Source of the DNA: Dyadobacter sp. CY343
Lineage (GTDB): Bacteria; Bacteroidota; Bacteroidia; Cytophagales; Spirosomataceae
Direction: 5' to 3'
Assembly (NCBI RefSeq): GCF_021390335.1
Contig: NZ_JAJUXK010000006.1
Coordinates: 62,001 to 126,000, forward strand
DNA length: 64,000 bases
The position numbers and the translations under genes were made by a program. Shown here in pieces: positions 23,471 to 33,200 of this stretch. The stretch's first letter is position 1; each line of letters starts with the position of its first letter. The notes below the pieces were generated by a model that made no database searches, was not told the origin of the DNA, and saw only the letters and a list, made by a program, of their open reading frames with translations.

Positions 23471-24814
23471 ATGTTTAAAAAGATACTCATTGCCAACCGG
23501 GGCGAAATCGCCTTGCGGGTTATCAGAACCTGCCGTGAAATGGGCATTAAAACTGTGGCCGTTTATTCAACTGCTGACAGGGACAGCCTGCACGTAAGGT
23601 TTGCCGACGAGGCAGTTTGCATTGGCCCACCACCAAGCAGACAATCTTATCTAAGTATTCAAAATATTATATCAGCGGCAGAAGTAACCGGTGCGGACGC
23701 AATTCACCCGGGTTATGGATTCTTGTCTGAGAATGCCGAATTCTCACAGATTTGCGCAGATTATGGCATTAAGTTTATTGGTGCCACTGCTGCTCAGATC
23801 AATGGAATGGGCGATAAAGCGACTGCAAAAGCAACCATGATCCAGGCCGGGGTACCCGTCGTGCCAGGCTCGGAAGGTTTGCTGGAATCTGTGGAACACG
23901 GTAAAAAACTGGCTGAGGGTATCGGATATCCTGTCATTATCAAAGCGACCGCTGGTGGCGGTGGCCGTGGAATGCGGATTATCAACAAGCCGGACGAATT
24001 TGAAAAAGCATGGAACGATGCCCGTACCGAGTCAGCGGCTGCATTTGGAAATGACGGTCTGTATCTTGAAAAATTCGTCGAAGAGCCCCGCCACATCGAA
24101 ATCCAGATTATCGGAGATCAGTTCGGTAAAGTTTGTCACCTTTCTGAGCGCGACTGCTCTATTCAGCGACGCCACCAGAAACTGGTAGAAGAAACGCCTT
24201 CGCCGATTATCACTCCTGAATTACGAGAAAAAATGGGCGAAGCGGCGATCAAAGGCGCTCAGTCAATCGGGTATGAAGGCGCGGGAACGATCGAGTTTCT
24301 TGTCGACAAACATGGGGATTTCTATTTTATGGAGATGAATACCCGTATCCAGGTTGAGCATCCTATCACAGAGGAAGTCACTGATTTTGACCTGATTAAA
24401 GAACAAATTAAAGTTGCTGCGGGCTATCCTATTTCCGGACAGAACTATACTCCGAAATTGTTTGCAATGGAATGCCGGATCAATGCGGAGGATCCTTCGA
24501 ACGGATTCAGACCAGCACCTGGAAAAATCACTAATCTGCATTTCCCCGGCGGCCACGGCGTAAGGATCGACAGTCACGTTTACAGCGGTTACACCATTCC
24601 TCCGAATTACGATTCGATGATTGCAAAGCTGATCGTAAGCGGCCAGTCACGCGAGGAAGTGTTGACCAGAATGAAGAGAGCATTGCAGGAATTTGTGATC
24701 GAGGGGATCAAAACTACAATTCCATTCCATATTAAATTGATGGACGATCCTGGTTTCAAATCAGGAAACTTCACTACCAAATACCTCGAAACATTCGACT
24801 TTTCATCGCTATAA
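23471..24814 (+). CDS. accC: Acetyl-CoA carboxylase biotin carboxylase
   Basis: ATP-dependent carboxylation of biotin on AccB. 447 residues: N-terminal domain FKKILIANRGEIALRVIRTC, ATP-grasp loop TAGGGGRGMRI (about 160), HLSERDCSIQRRHQK and the catalytic EMNTRIQVEHPITE. Full length, last gene of the cluster, followed by a strong terminator. The carboxyltransferase subunits are not in the window. Confidence 0.97.
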   Translation: MFKKILIANRGEIALRVIRTCREMGIKTVAVYSTADRDSLHVRFADEAVCIGPPPSRQSYLSIQNIISAAEVTGADAIHPGYGFLSENAEFSQICADYGIKFIGATAAQINGMGDKATAKATMIQAGVPVVPGSEGLLESVEHGKKLAEGIGYPVIIKATAGGGGRGMRIINKPDEFEKAWNDARTESAAAFGNDGLYLEKFVEEPRHIEIQIIGDQFGKVCHLSERDCSIQRRHQKLVEETPSPIITPELREKMGEAAIKGAQSIGYEGAGTIEFLVDKHGDFYFMEMNTRIQVEHPITEEVTDFDLIKEQIKVAAGYPISGQNYTPKLFAMECRINAEDPSNGFRPAPGKITNLHFPGGHGVRIDSHVYSGYTIPPNYDSMIAKLIVSGQSREEVLTRMKRALQEFVIEGIKTTIPFHIKLMDDPGFKSGNFTTKYLETFDFSSL

Positions 24815-24836
24815 GTTAAGGTATAGATAATAAAAA

Positions 24837-24870
24837 ACGGTCTGTCAGAATAGCTGGCAGACCGTTTTTT
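24837..24870 (+). terminator. Terminator after accC
   Basis: 12-bp stem ACGGTCTGTCAG / CTGGCAGACCGT (one G-T pair), loop AATAG, followed by six T and flanked by an A-run, so it may also serve the convergent higBA transcript. Confidence 0.88.
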
Positions 24871-24896
24871 ATTTACTTTATTTCAAATTTAGCATT

Positions 24897-25310
24897 CTAA
24901 TAGACTGCCACGTTTTCATCTCTGGCTTGCATGCGCCTAAGTTCATAGGGTCGGTTAAAGGCTTTTTGATTTATTTTAAAGTATTCTGACAATGACCTGA
25001 TTACTTCCTTCGAAAGTCCCTTTCTATAATGTAGGATATCAGAAACGTATCCTTTGCTAACTGACAGTATTTCCACCAAATCCTTCGCTCTCAGATTATG
25101 ATCCTGCATCAACGAATTAAGTAATGTTATCGGATCAACATCTTGCATAGTATTTACTTCTTCGTCATACTTTTCGATTAGAAACGTAAGCAACTCGATT
25201 TCATCCTGAACAGTTTGAGAATTTACCTCTTCCAATAATGTTTCCAGTTGCCCGCAGTAGAGCTCGTATTGTTCCTTGTTTTTGATGATTTTGTATTTAA
25301 GCGCTTCCAT
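24897..25310 (-). CDS. higA: HigA-type antitoxin with HTH domain
   Basis: Antitoxin that neutralises HigB and represses the operon. 137 residues, COG5499-like: an N-terminal helical region with the pattern KNKEQYELYCGQLETLLEE...LLTFLIEKYDEE, then an XRE helix-turn-helix (about 70-120; RAKDLVEILSVSKGYVSDILHYRKGLSKEVIRSLS). It starts 5 bases after the toxin stop, giving the toxin-first order typical of higBA. Confidence 0.88.
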   Translation of the reverse strand: MEALKYKIIKNKEQYELYCGQLETLLEEVNSQTVQDEIELLTFLIEKYDEEVNTMQDVDPITLLNSLMQDHNLRAKDLVEILSVSKGYVSDILHYRKGLSKEVIRSLSEYFKINQKAFNRPYELRRMQARDENVAVY

Positions 25311-25315
25311 TTTCT

Positions 25316-25648
25316 CTAATATTTATTTACAAAATACTGTTCTCCGCCTCTGCATAGCTTGGTATAATCTGCATGTATTCCTATCCAACATACGAACAAG
25401 TGCACTTGCTTCCCACCAAAAACATACTTACAAATAACTCTGCAAGAATTACCCGCAACATTAAAAATCACCCTGCTGCTACCATTTCCAAGAAAGTCAA
25501 CCGAACCAAATGTCCGTGTAATGTCTTCCGGCTTGTACCAGTCTGCATATCTTATTTTTGTCAGCCAATCTTCAAACGCCGGCTTATATTGCGGACTGAT
25601 CTGCACAAAAGCTTCAATACTTTGCCGCTTGATAAGATGTACTTTCAT
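25316..25648 (-). CDS. higB: HigB-type toxin (putative mRNA interferase)
   Basis: RelE/HigB-superfamily ribosome-dependent mRNase, COG4680-like. 110 residues, with motifs FEDWLTKIRYADWYKPEDI, GSVDFLGNGSSRVIFNVAGN and the end KQVHLFVCWIGIHADYTKLC, closely matching HigB proteins of this subgroup (IFNIxGNxYRL and HxxYDKI). The family end HAEYDKI is here HADYTKL. It precedes higA by 5 bases. A palindrome with A/T tracts lies 20 bases upstream. Confidence 0.87.
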   Translation of the reverse strand: MKVHLIKRQSIEAFVQISPQYKPAFEDWLTKIRYADWYKPEDITRTFGSVDFLGNGSSRVIFNVAGNSCRVICKYVFGGKQVHLFVCWIGIHADYTKLCRGGEQYFVNKY

Positions 25649-25667
25649 TTCAAATGTGTGTAAATAT

Positions 25668-25698
25668 AAAAAAAGTTCTCTATAAGAGAACTTTTTTT
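25668..25698. promoter_or_regulatory. Palindrome with A/T tracts before higBA (operator or terminator)
   Basis: Seven A, GTTCTCT, loop ATA, AGAGAAC, seven T: a perfect symmetric hairpin. It lies 20 bases before higB and 174 bases after the leftward Nramp gene. It could end the Nramp transcript, end rightward transcripts, or be the HigA operator; on the minus strand TATATTTA, close to a -7 box, follows directly. The bases between it and higB are too few for a separate promoter, which favours an operator role or a double role. Confidence 0.55.
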
Positions 25699-25871
25699 AT
25701 TGTGTCTCAGAATTTCATTTGCATTAATAACGTATCTCTCAACTTCGGTAGGTATTCATGTAGGAGCAGCTGATTGACGACTTTTGAGCACTTGCACTAA
25801 ATATAATGTAAGCTCCAGAGCTAATACCCAAGCGCTTTTCAAAAGGAGTCCTTCAAACAATCTTCGGCATA

Positions 25872-27194
25872 CTACAAAATCTGCAAAACCCCGTACGCGC
25901 TGACAATCAGGATTGATGCCACGCTGATCCAGAAAAAGATATCGTATAAAAGCGAGGGTTTCAACGACTCCGGCAGCTCGCGGAAGCGGAATACCAGCGA
26001 AACATAAACGATCAGAAGCAGTAATATAGAAGTAGCGATACCGCCCAGGATGACCATCATTACCGGTGCCTGGAAGAAGAGGAACAGCGCGCACCAGATC
26101 ATCGGTAATACCCAGGAGAAAATTCCAATGGTTTTGCGCTGATTTTCTGGTGTGTCGAATTTCATCCAGCCGATGACCCCGAAAGCATCTCCCCAAACCC
26201 TTGCCCAGCTTGCAGTGGCAGTGAAAAGCGTAGAGTAGAGCACAAAAAAAGCGCCGACCAGGAATAGGCTCTTAGCCCAGGGACCAAGTGTTTCGGTGAA
26301 AATTTTTGACAAAACCTCAATCATTTCATATCCTTCAGGCACCGTACCACTGCTATGTAGCACAGCCGCTCCCAGCAGATAAAATGCGGCAGTAACCACA
26401 GTGTACACAACCATAGAGAGTACAGCATCAAGGTACATCACATTAAACCAGCCTTTCGCCCGATCCGCCCATTCCTTACTTCCGTCATTCGGACCGGAAT
26501 AGGCTGCGTAGCCCTTTTCAATGCACCAATAGTTGTAGTACATAATTTCATCCCCTCCTACTCCCGTAATACCGAAAGCCCCGAATGCAGCAGCAACCAT
26601 GCCAGCCGGCAGCGAGAATTCGAGGCCGGATTTGACTTGCGGCCACTGGATTGCATACTTTGTTCCTTGCAGTAAAAACAGCGAAATAAGTATTACAGCA
26701 GTAAAAAGCATGATCATGACGAGCGCGCCTTTCTCGACGGGCCCGTAATTTCCTTTATATACCCAAAGTGAAGTGAGCAAAACAGAAATAATCGCCCAGA
26801 TATTGACAGAAATCCCCGGCCACGCCATATTCAATACAATCGCGACACCGCCTACAATGCCACCTACCTGCAATAACTTTAATCCCTGCAATGAAAGCCA
26901 GAGCCAGATGCTCCAATGCGCTTTTCCGAGCTTTGGACCAGGAAGCTGATTGAAATTATGCATCACAAAGGTACCCGTGTAAATCGCATTCTTACCGAAT
27001 TCGAGCTGCAATGCTACTTTTACCAAACAGCTCAGAATAATGATCCAGAACATCACAAAACCTGCTTTGGCACCTAATGCAGTTGTGGCAATGAGTTCAC
27101 CGGAGCCGACGATGGCAGCGGACAAAATAAAGCCGGGTCCGAGGTAGCGGAGCCGGCCGAAGAATGTAGTAGGAGGAGTCAGGATTTGGGCCAT
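25872..27194 (-). CDS. Nramp-fold membrane transporter lacking the canonical metal motif
   Basis: 440 residues with about eleven membrane helices in the LeuT/Nramp fold. It resembles proteins labelled Nramp divalent metal transporters (LGPGFILSAAIVGSGELIATTALGAKAG, and helix 6 around GAFGITGVGGDEIMYYNYW). However, the DPGN motif of helix 1 is replaced by VGSGE, and the metal-binding MPH of helix 6 by GVGGDE. True Mn/Fe Nramps need these, so the substrate is probably different. The long loop after helix 6 (IEKGYAAYSGPNDGSKEWADRAKGW) is typical of this subgroup. Monocistronic, 71 bases after the unknown gene upstream. Confidence 0.8.
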   Translation of the reverse strand: MAQILTPPTTFFGRLRYLGPGFILSAAIVGSGELIATTALGAKAGFVMFWIIILSCLVKVALQLEFGKNAIYTGTFVMHNFNQLPGPKLGKAHWSIWLWLSLQGLKLLQVGGIVGGVAIVLNMAWPGISVNIWAIISVLLTSLWVYKGNYGPVEKGALVMIMLFTAVILISLFLLQGTKYAIQWPQVKSGLEFSLPAGMVAAAFGAFGITGVGGDEIMYYNYWCIEKGYAAYSGPNDGSKEWADRAKGWFNVMYLDAVLSMVVYTVVTAAFYLLGAAVLHSSGTVPEGYEMIEVLSKIFTETLGPWAKSLFLVGAFFVLYSTLFTATASWARVWGDAFGVIGWMKFDTPENQRKTIGIFSWVLPMIWCALFLFFQAPVMMVILGGIATSILLLLIVYVSLVFRFRELPESLKPSLLYDIFFWISVASILIVSAYGVLQIL

Positions 27195-27265
27195 TGATCA
27201 AATGGTTTATTCCAAAAGCCTGAGGTTGATTGCGGTTACTCTAAAATATCTTTGGCAAAAAATTA

Positions 27266-28726
27266 TCAAAGATTTCCTACGGCCTGGTGGATCTGCTTCA
27301 CGGTATCTACATAATTATCCTCGCTCGGAAGCCCGAAAAGGGATTTTTCCTTGATCATCTGCGCTACGTTTTCAGGAACAAGTTTTTCCCAGCCCGGCTC
27401 ACCGCGCTTTATTTTTTCAAGAACACTGTCGGTTGTAATGTCCATGTGTGCTTTGTTATAATTCCTGATATCCTCGATCTTGTCATTGATCGTCAAATAT
27501 TGGAAAAGTGGCTGCAAATGAGCTGGTACCACAAAATTGGCACAACTGTAAACCGATCCGTCGGGCTGTAAAGTCGGGTAAATGAACAATTTTACTTTCC
27601 GGCTAAAAAGGGTCGCAAAAGATTCCAAAATACCACCCGGGAGGAACTCATAATGCTTTTCTTCAAAAATATCCTGCAAGCTCGGACTACCCAGCAACAA
27701 TCCCGCTTTCAATTTGGTAAGGCGCGAAAGGTAGGCGACGAGGCGATAGTATTCATGGTGATTGGAGATCATTACCATGTGCCCCAGCGAGCACAAGATA
27801 TCAACCCTGTCTAAAAAATCCTTTTCATCAATATCCCTGTCACCTGCTTTCAGATTGTGTAATGTAAGCTCGGAGATCAGTACCACCTTCGATTCGTCTA
27901 CATCCGGCTCTGCTAAAAATTGCTTTTGCCCATTGCTGATCAGGTCGATATGTACATTAGTAATAGGTCGCAGGCGCCCGCGCATCATCAGAATGTGCTT
28001 TTTATACAAAGCTTCCGAAGGCTGCAAAACCCCGCCGTCGCTGCCGAACAAAGCCGCGTCCGTAAAGCCGTTTTTAACCAGCCGCAGACTCATTAACCTG
28101 TTATCCACTTTCGCGAAATCAGGCCCGCTAAACCGTACCATATCAATCTCGATGCGGTCGACCGTAAGATCGTCCATCAGGGACATTAACAGCGTTTCGG
28201 GTGATTTATAGTAAAAAAAGCAGCCGTACATGAGGTTGACCCCGATAATACCCAATGCCTGCTGTTGCAAAATATTTTCATCGTCGCGCATTCGGACGTG
28301 AACTACTACGTAATTTGTCGGCCCCAGCGGCGTCAGCTGGAATTGCAGTCCTATCCAGCCGTGGGATTCGTTGGTTTTCTGAAAATTGAGGGCGACTACG
28401 GTATTGGCAAATGCAAAAAACTGACTATCGCTTCCACGCTTCTCGGAGAGACGCTTTTCTACCAGATTATATTCCCGGTTAAGCATTTTCATTAAACGCG
28501 ATTCAACCACATACCTGCCTCCCTCTTCCGTACCGTAAATTGCGTCGCTAAATGTCATATCATAAGCTGACATGGTTTTAGCTACTGTCCCCGATGCTCC
28601 TCCTGCTTTAAAAAAATAAGCTGCTGTTTCCTGCCCTGCTCCAATCTCCGCAAAAGAGCCATAAATCCGGCGATCAAGGTTGATTCTGAGCGCCTTTTGT
28701 TTTGTACCAAGATTCTTTTCGTACAT
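27266..28726 (-). CDS. Conserved Bacteroidota protein of unknown function, 486 residues
   Basis: Cytoplasmic, no signal peptide or membrane segment. It begins KNLGTKQKALRINLDRRIYGSFAEIGAGQE, then GASGTVAKTMSAYDMTFSDAIYG; I recall relatives in Cytophagales, some carrying a label of nicotinate-nucleotide adenylyltransferase, but I see no HxGH nucleotidyltransferase motif and do not support that name. The middle holds VKLFIYP and LGHMVMISNHHEYYRL, suggesting an alpha/beta fold. Its gene faces a cyclotransferase gene across a 159-base divergent region. Confidence 0.7.
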   Translation of the reverse strand: MYEKNLGTKQKALRINLDRRIYGSFAEIGAGQETAAYFFKAGGASGTVAKTMSAYDMTFSDAIYGTEEGGRYVVESRLMKMLNREYNLVEKRLSEKRGSDSQFFAFANTVVALNFQKTNESHGWIGLQFQLTPLGPTNYVVVHVRMRDDENILQQQALGIIGVNLMYGCFFYYKSPETLLMSLMDDLTVDRIEIDMVRFSGPDFAKVDNRLMSLRLVKNGFTDAALFGSDGGVLQPSEALYKKHILMMRGRLRPITNVHIDLISNGQKQFLAEPDVDESKVVLISELTLHNLKAGDRDIDEKDFLDRVDILCSLGHMVMISNHHEYYRLVAYLSRLTKLKAGLLLGSPSLQDIFEEKHYEFLPGGILESFATLFSRKVKLFIYPTLQPDGSVYSCANFVVPAHLQPLFQYLTINDKIEDIRNYNKAHMDITTDSVLEKIKRGEPGWEKLVPENVAQMIKEKSLFGLPSEDNYVDTVKQIHQAVGNL

Positions 28727-28819
28727 AACTTAAATTGAATTAGATGAACGGCCTTATATGTAAATATAAAAAAAATACACTTATTAAGTAAGTACATTTC
28801 GTTCGTATATACAGTCAGA

Positions 28820-28888
28820 ATGGAAAAGTTCTATAAATTATTGTTAAATACAGACGAATTTGAAACCAAAAACCAGCTTCCGTTTTGA
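28820..28888 (+). CDS. Possible 22-residue upstream peptide
   Basis: ATG-to-TGA frame (MEKFYKLLLNTDEFETKNQL...) whose stop TGA overlaps the TTG start of the next gene (TTGA). The arrangement would allow translational coupling. Coding is not proven; it may be chance in an AT-rich leader. Confidence 0.25.
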   Translation: MEKFYKLLLNTDEFETKNQLPF

Positions 28889-29268
28889 ATAGCCTGTTTA
28901 CTTACGGAACATTAAAAAAAGGATTTGATAATCCCTTCGCCAGGAAATTAGCCGCCGTTTCAGACTATGTCGGCGAGGGATATTTTCATGGGAAACTCTA
29001 CAAAATCGATTGGTATCCGGGCGCGGTGTACGAGCCGCAAAGTGCAGAGAAAGTGTACGGGGAAATTTTCGAAATCCTGGATCCCGGCATTTTGCAGGAA
29101 TTGGACGAATATGAAGATGTGCTGGAAGATCAAGCAGCCAGTCTGTATATCCGGCGGGAGATTCCCATCTTTACTGAAAACCAATTGTCCGTGAGTTGCT
29201 GGACCTACTTATATAACCAGCCGGTGCAGGATTTGCAGCTTATTCAGTCAGGGATATTTAAAAATTAA
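28885..29268 (+). CDS. Gamma-glutamylcyclotransferase family protein (AIG2-like)
   Basis: Small beta-barrel enzyme of the GGCT/AIG2 fold, likely acting on gamma-glutamyl peptides or amines. 127 residues from a TTG start: MNSLFTYGTLKKGFDNPFA with the YGTL substrate loop, then the acidic active-site strand ILDPGILQELDEYED (general-base Glu). No in-frame ATG precedes it, so TTG is the best start; the next Met is too far in. Its TAA shares the four bases TTAA (29265-29268) with the stop of the convergent coaX. Confidence 0.83.
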   Translation: MNSLFTYGTLKKGFDNPFARKLAAVSDYVGEGYFHGKLYKIDWYPGAVYEPQSAEKVYGEIFEILDPGILQELDEYEDVLEDQAASLYIRREIPIFTENQLSVSCWTYLYNQPVQDLQLIQSGIFKN

Positions 29269-30032
29269 CCCCTTACCTTCTCCCCGATTACCCGCAGCCC
29301 GTCTAATGTTAATTTAGGATCAATCTCTACAAATTCATCGCGGAGCGTATCAATAATAGAGGACAAGCCACCCGTCGCCACGGCAATGCATTCGCCACCC
29401 AATTCCGCCCGGATCCGTTGTAAAAGTGATTTGACCAAACCTTCATAACCTAGCAAAATACCTGCCTGAATCGCCTCAGTCGTGTTTTTCCCGATTGCAG
29501 TTGTGGGAAGTACCAGCGGGACTTCGGGTAGTTGGGCCGTATTGGCAAACAATGCTTTCACCGCAGTGAGCAAGCCCGGCAAAATCGCCACGCCCAGTAC
29601 TTTATTGTCTTTGGAAACCGTAGTAAATGTGAGCGCAGTACCAAAATCCACTACAACACAATTTTCTTTGTAACGCGACATTACCGCCACGGCATTCGCA
29701 ATCAGATCCGCGCCGATCTCGTGAGGATGGTCTATTTGTATTTCCAGTTCCGGGTAAATATCCGGCCCGACTACAATGATATCTTCCCCAAAAAGTGAAC
29801 GCAGCATTTTCAAAATCGTCGGCGTTAATGCAGGCACAACACTGCTGAGCACGACCGTTTCAACATCCCCAAACCACAATGCGGCTTCCAGGAAATGCAG
29901 CCGTAGCTTCGACTCATAATGCGATTCACTTTCCTGGGGAAGCGACCGCATGCGCCACAAATGCTCCCACGAGCCAAATTGGTAAAGTCCGAAGACCGTA
30001 TCGGTATTGCCGACATCAACCGCCAACAGCAT
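29265..30032 (-). CDS. coaX: Type III pantothenate kinase
   Basis: First step of coenzyme A synthesis. 255 residues of the ASKHA fold: MLLAVDVGNTDTVFGLY (phosphate loop with the catalytic Asp), PHEIGADLIANAVA and VVDFGTALTFTTV, then AILPGLLTAVKALFANTAQLP and the end ATGGLSS. Type III enzymes need K+ or NH4+ and are not inhibited by CoA. Convergent with the GGCT gene with overlapping stops. Confidence 0.95.
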   Translation of the reverse strand: MLLAVDVGNTDTVFGLYQFGSWEHLWRMRSLPQESESHYESKLRLHFLEAALWFGDVETVVLSSVVPALTPTILKMLRSLFGEDIIVVGPDIYPELEIQIDHPHEIGADLIANAVAVMSRYKENCVVVDFGTALTFTTVSKDNKVLGVAILPGLLTAVKALFANTAQLPEVPLVLPTTAIGKNTTEAIQAGILLGYEGLVKSLLQRIRAELGGECIAVATGGLSSIIDTLRDEFVEIDPKLTLDGLRVIGEKVRG

Positions 30033-30205
30033 AGCAAATCATTTACGTACGGTGGCAAATAAAAACATTATTCAAATAAAACTTGATCATTCCCGGGTTT
30101 AACATCTGTTTCTTTTTGATAATCTATAATTTTATCAAAAAAACTAGTTTGCCCAGACGCACACATTTAACCGGCGAACCACCTATTTCTTAACAGGCAC
30201 AAAAT

Positions 30206-33200
30206 ATGCTCATTAATACCCGTTTCATAAATATACCGCTTTACATTTCACTCATTTTTACAGCATTAACTGCTCATTCACAAGATATTCCCGAGTGGCA
30301 GGATCCGCAGGTGATCAGTATCAATACAGAGCGGCCGCACGCAGATTTCATACCTTATCCCAATGAAAAAACGGCGCTGGCGGGCGACCGGAAAGCAGCG
30401 CTGATGCAGTCGCTCAACGGTAACTGGAAATTCAAATGGGCGTCGCACCCTTCCAAAGCGCAGCTCGATTTTTACAATCCTAATATCTCCGACGCAGCCT
30501 GGGAAACGATCCCGGTACCTTCCAACTGGCAGGTATTCGGGGCGCGGGAGGGACGCAAATACGACCGGCCGATCTTCTCCAATATTAAACATCCGTTCAA
30601 AGCCACGCCACCGCGCATTACTGCGGATACAAATGCAGTGGGCATGTACAGAACTACCTTTAATATCACACCGGAAAACAAGGACAAACAGCTGTTCCTG
30701 CATTTCGGCGGCGTTCAATCTGCCTGTTATGTGTGGTTAAATGGCGTCGCGATCGGCTACCACGAAGATGGCATGACGCCTTTTGAGTTTGATGTGACTG
30801 ATGATATTAAGCCAGGATTGAATCACCTCGCGGTTGAGGTAATCAACTGGTCAGATGGAAGTTACCTTGAAGACCAGGATTATTGGCGATTGTCGGGCAT
30901 TTTCCGCGATGTTAACCTGCTCATTTTGCCAAAGGTAATGCTCACTGATTATTCGGTTCGAACCATTTTAGACCAAAATCATGAGCATGCGACGCTTAAA
31001 TTAAATGCGTATGTAAAAAATTACAGCCCGCAGACCATTCACGCGCATCAGGTTTTATTCACACTGTATGATGCCAATAAAACGGTGGTAACTACCCCGG
31101 TAAGCCAGATGGTGGGTGCATTGGAAACAGGAAAAGAAGGTGCTGTGCGGGTAGATATTCCGATCACCGCGCCCGTCAAATGGAATGCAGAAACGCCATA
31201 TTTGTACACGCTGACCGTCCAGCTGATGAATTCGGATGGAAAAGTGCTGGAAACTGCAAGTCAGAAAGTCGGGTTCCGGGATGTGAAAATTAAGGGAGGG
31301 CAGTTGCTGGTAAATGGAAAAGCGATCACGATCAAAGGCGTTAACCGGCACGAATTCGATCCGGAAACTGGCCGGGTGATCAGCCGCGAATCGATGATCA
31401 AGGATATTACGCTCATGAAGCAGCACAATATCAATGCGGTCCGCACATCGCATTATCCCAATACTTCCGAATGGTACGAGCTGTGCGATCAATATGGGCT
31501 GTACGTGATGGACGAAGCGAATATTGAAAGTCACGAACTATGGCGGCAGAATGTGATTTTAGCTGACAACCCGCAGTGGAAAGCCGCATTTATCGCGCGT
31601 GGAAATGCGATGGTGGAGCGCGACAAAAACCATCCTTCCGTCATTATATGGTCGCTGGGAAATGAATCAGGAATGGGGCAGAACTTTACGGCGATGGCAG
31701 ATTTTATCCGTCTCGCCGATCCTTCGCGCCCTATTCACTATGAAGGACGTGAAGATTACAAACCGACCACACTGAGCAATTTTGACATTATTTCGGTCAT
31801 GTATCCTTCTACGCAGGATATGATCGAGTTGGTAAAAAAAGATAAAACGCGCCCGCTGATCGTCTGTGAATACGCGCACGGAATGGGCAATAGCATTGGA
31901 AATTTGCAGGAATACTGGAATGTGATCGAGAAATCGCCCACCATGCAGGGCGGTTTCATCTGGGACTGGGTAGATCAGGGATTACAATTAAAAAGGCCTG
32001 ACGGTACCACTTACTGGGATTATTTCAACTACATCGACGGCGCCAATGCAGGCGACGGGCTCGTGAACCCCGACAGAACCCCGCAGCCGGAGCTGAACGA
32101 AGTCAAAAAGGTATATCAATATGTAAAATTTGAAATGCCGGATACGCTGCGCCCCGGACAAAATCAGATTGCTATCTCAAACAAATTTGATTTCCAGTCT
32201 CTGAACGGTTTTGACCTGGTTTGGACTTTGCAGGAAAATGGAAAGACGATCGGGAAAGGCGGCACGATTACCAATCTCAATATTTCAGCCGGCCAAAAAC
32301 AGCAACTGAATATTCCCTACGAACTTCCTTCAGGCCAGAAACCGAATGCAGAATACTTTTTAAACCTGAGTATCCGGCTGAAAGACGCTACGGCCTGGGC
32401 GCCGAAAGGGCATGAAATCGCGTGGCACCAGGTTCCGATTGCTCGTCCGGCGCAGGCTTTGCCGAATTTGAGCTTGTACAATACGAAGCCACTCCGGGTT
32501 GTCCAGCTGAGTGCCGGTCGCGTGCAGATTAGTGGCGACGATTTTTCAGTAACTTTTGATAAATCGGCAGGGAGGATTATTTCTTTTAAAAACAAAAAAG
32601 AAGAAATGATGGACATAGGGGCGCACCCAAATTTCTGGCGCGTCCCGACTGATAATGACGAAGGCGGAGGAGCAGAAAGTTACGCGTCACGCTGGCGGGC
32701 GGCAGGAATGGACACGCTCGAAATTACTTCTTCCGACATTAAAACGCAGCGACTGACCGCCCAGGCTTACCGGGTTACCCTATCACAAACCTTGAAGAGC
32801 CTAAAAGGTGAAATGGCTGTGCAGTCGGTGTACATTGTTTATTCTTCGGGCGATATTCATGTGCAGAACTCATTTACCCCGTCCGGCGAGTGGCCTCCGC
32901 TGGCGAAGGTGGGCATGCAATTCCAAATGCCGGCAACTTTTACCAAAACACAATGGTACGGAAACGGCCCGCACGAGACTTACGCCGACCGGAAAACGAG
33001 CGGAAAAATCGGAATTTATGCCGGTACTGTCGCTGATCAGCATTTTCCTTACATTACTCCGCAGGAGAATGGAAATAAAACCGACGTTCGCTGGGCTTCG
33101 GTTACCAATGCGGAGGGAACTGGCATTTTAGCCGCCAGCGATTCGGCTTTTAACTTTAACGTACACGACTATACGGACAAAGATCTGCTCGCTGCAAAAA

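Noticed and set aside
24897..25698. Start of a mobile island at higBA
   Set aside because: No integrase, transposase, direct repeats or tRNA target are visible on either side; the pair looks like a simple chromosomal toxin-antitoxin locus.
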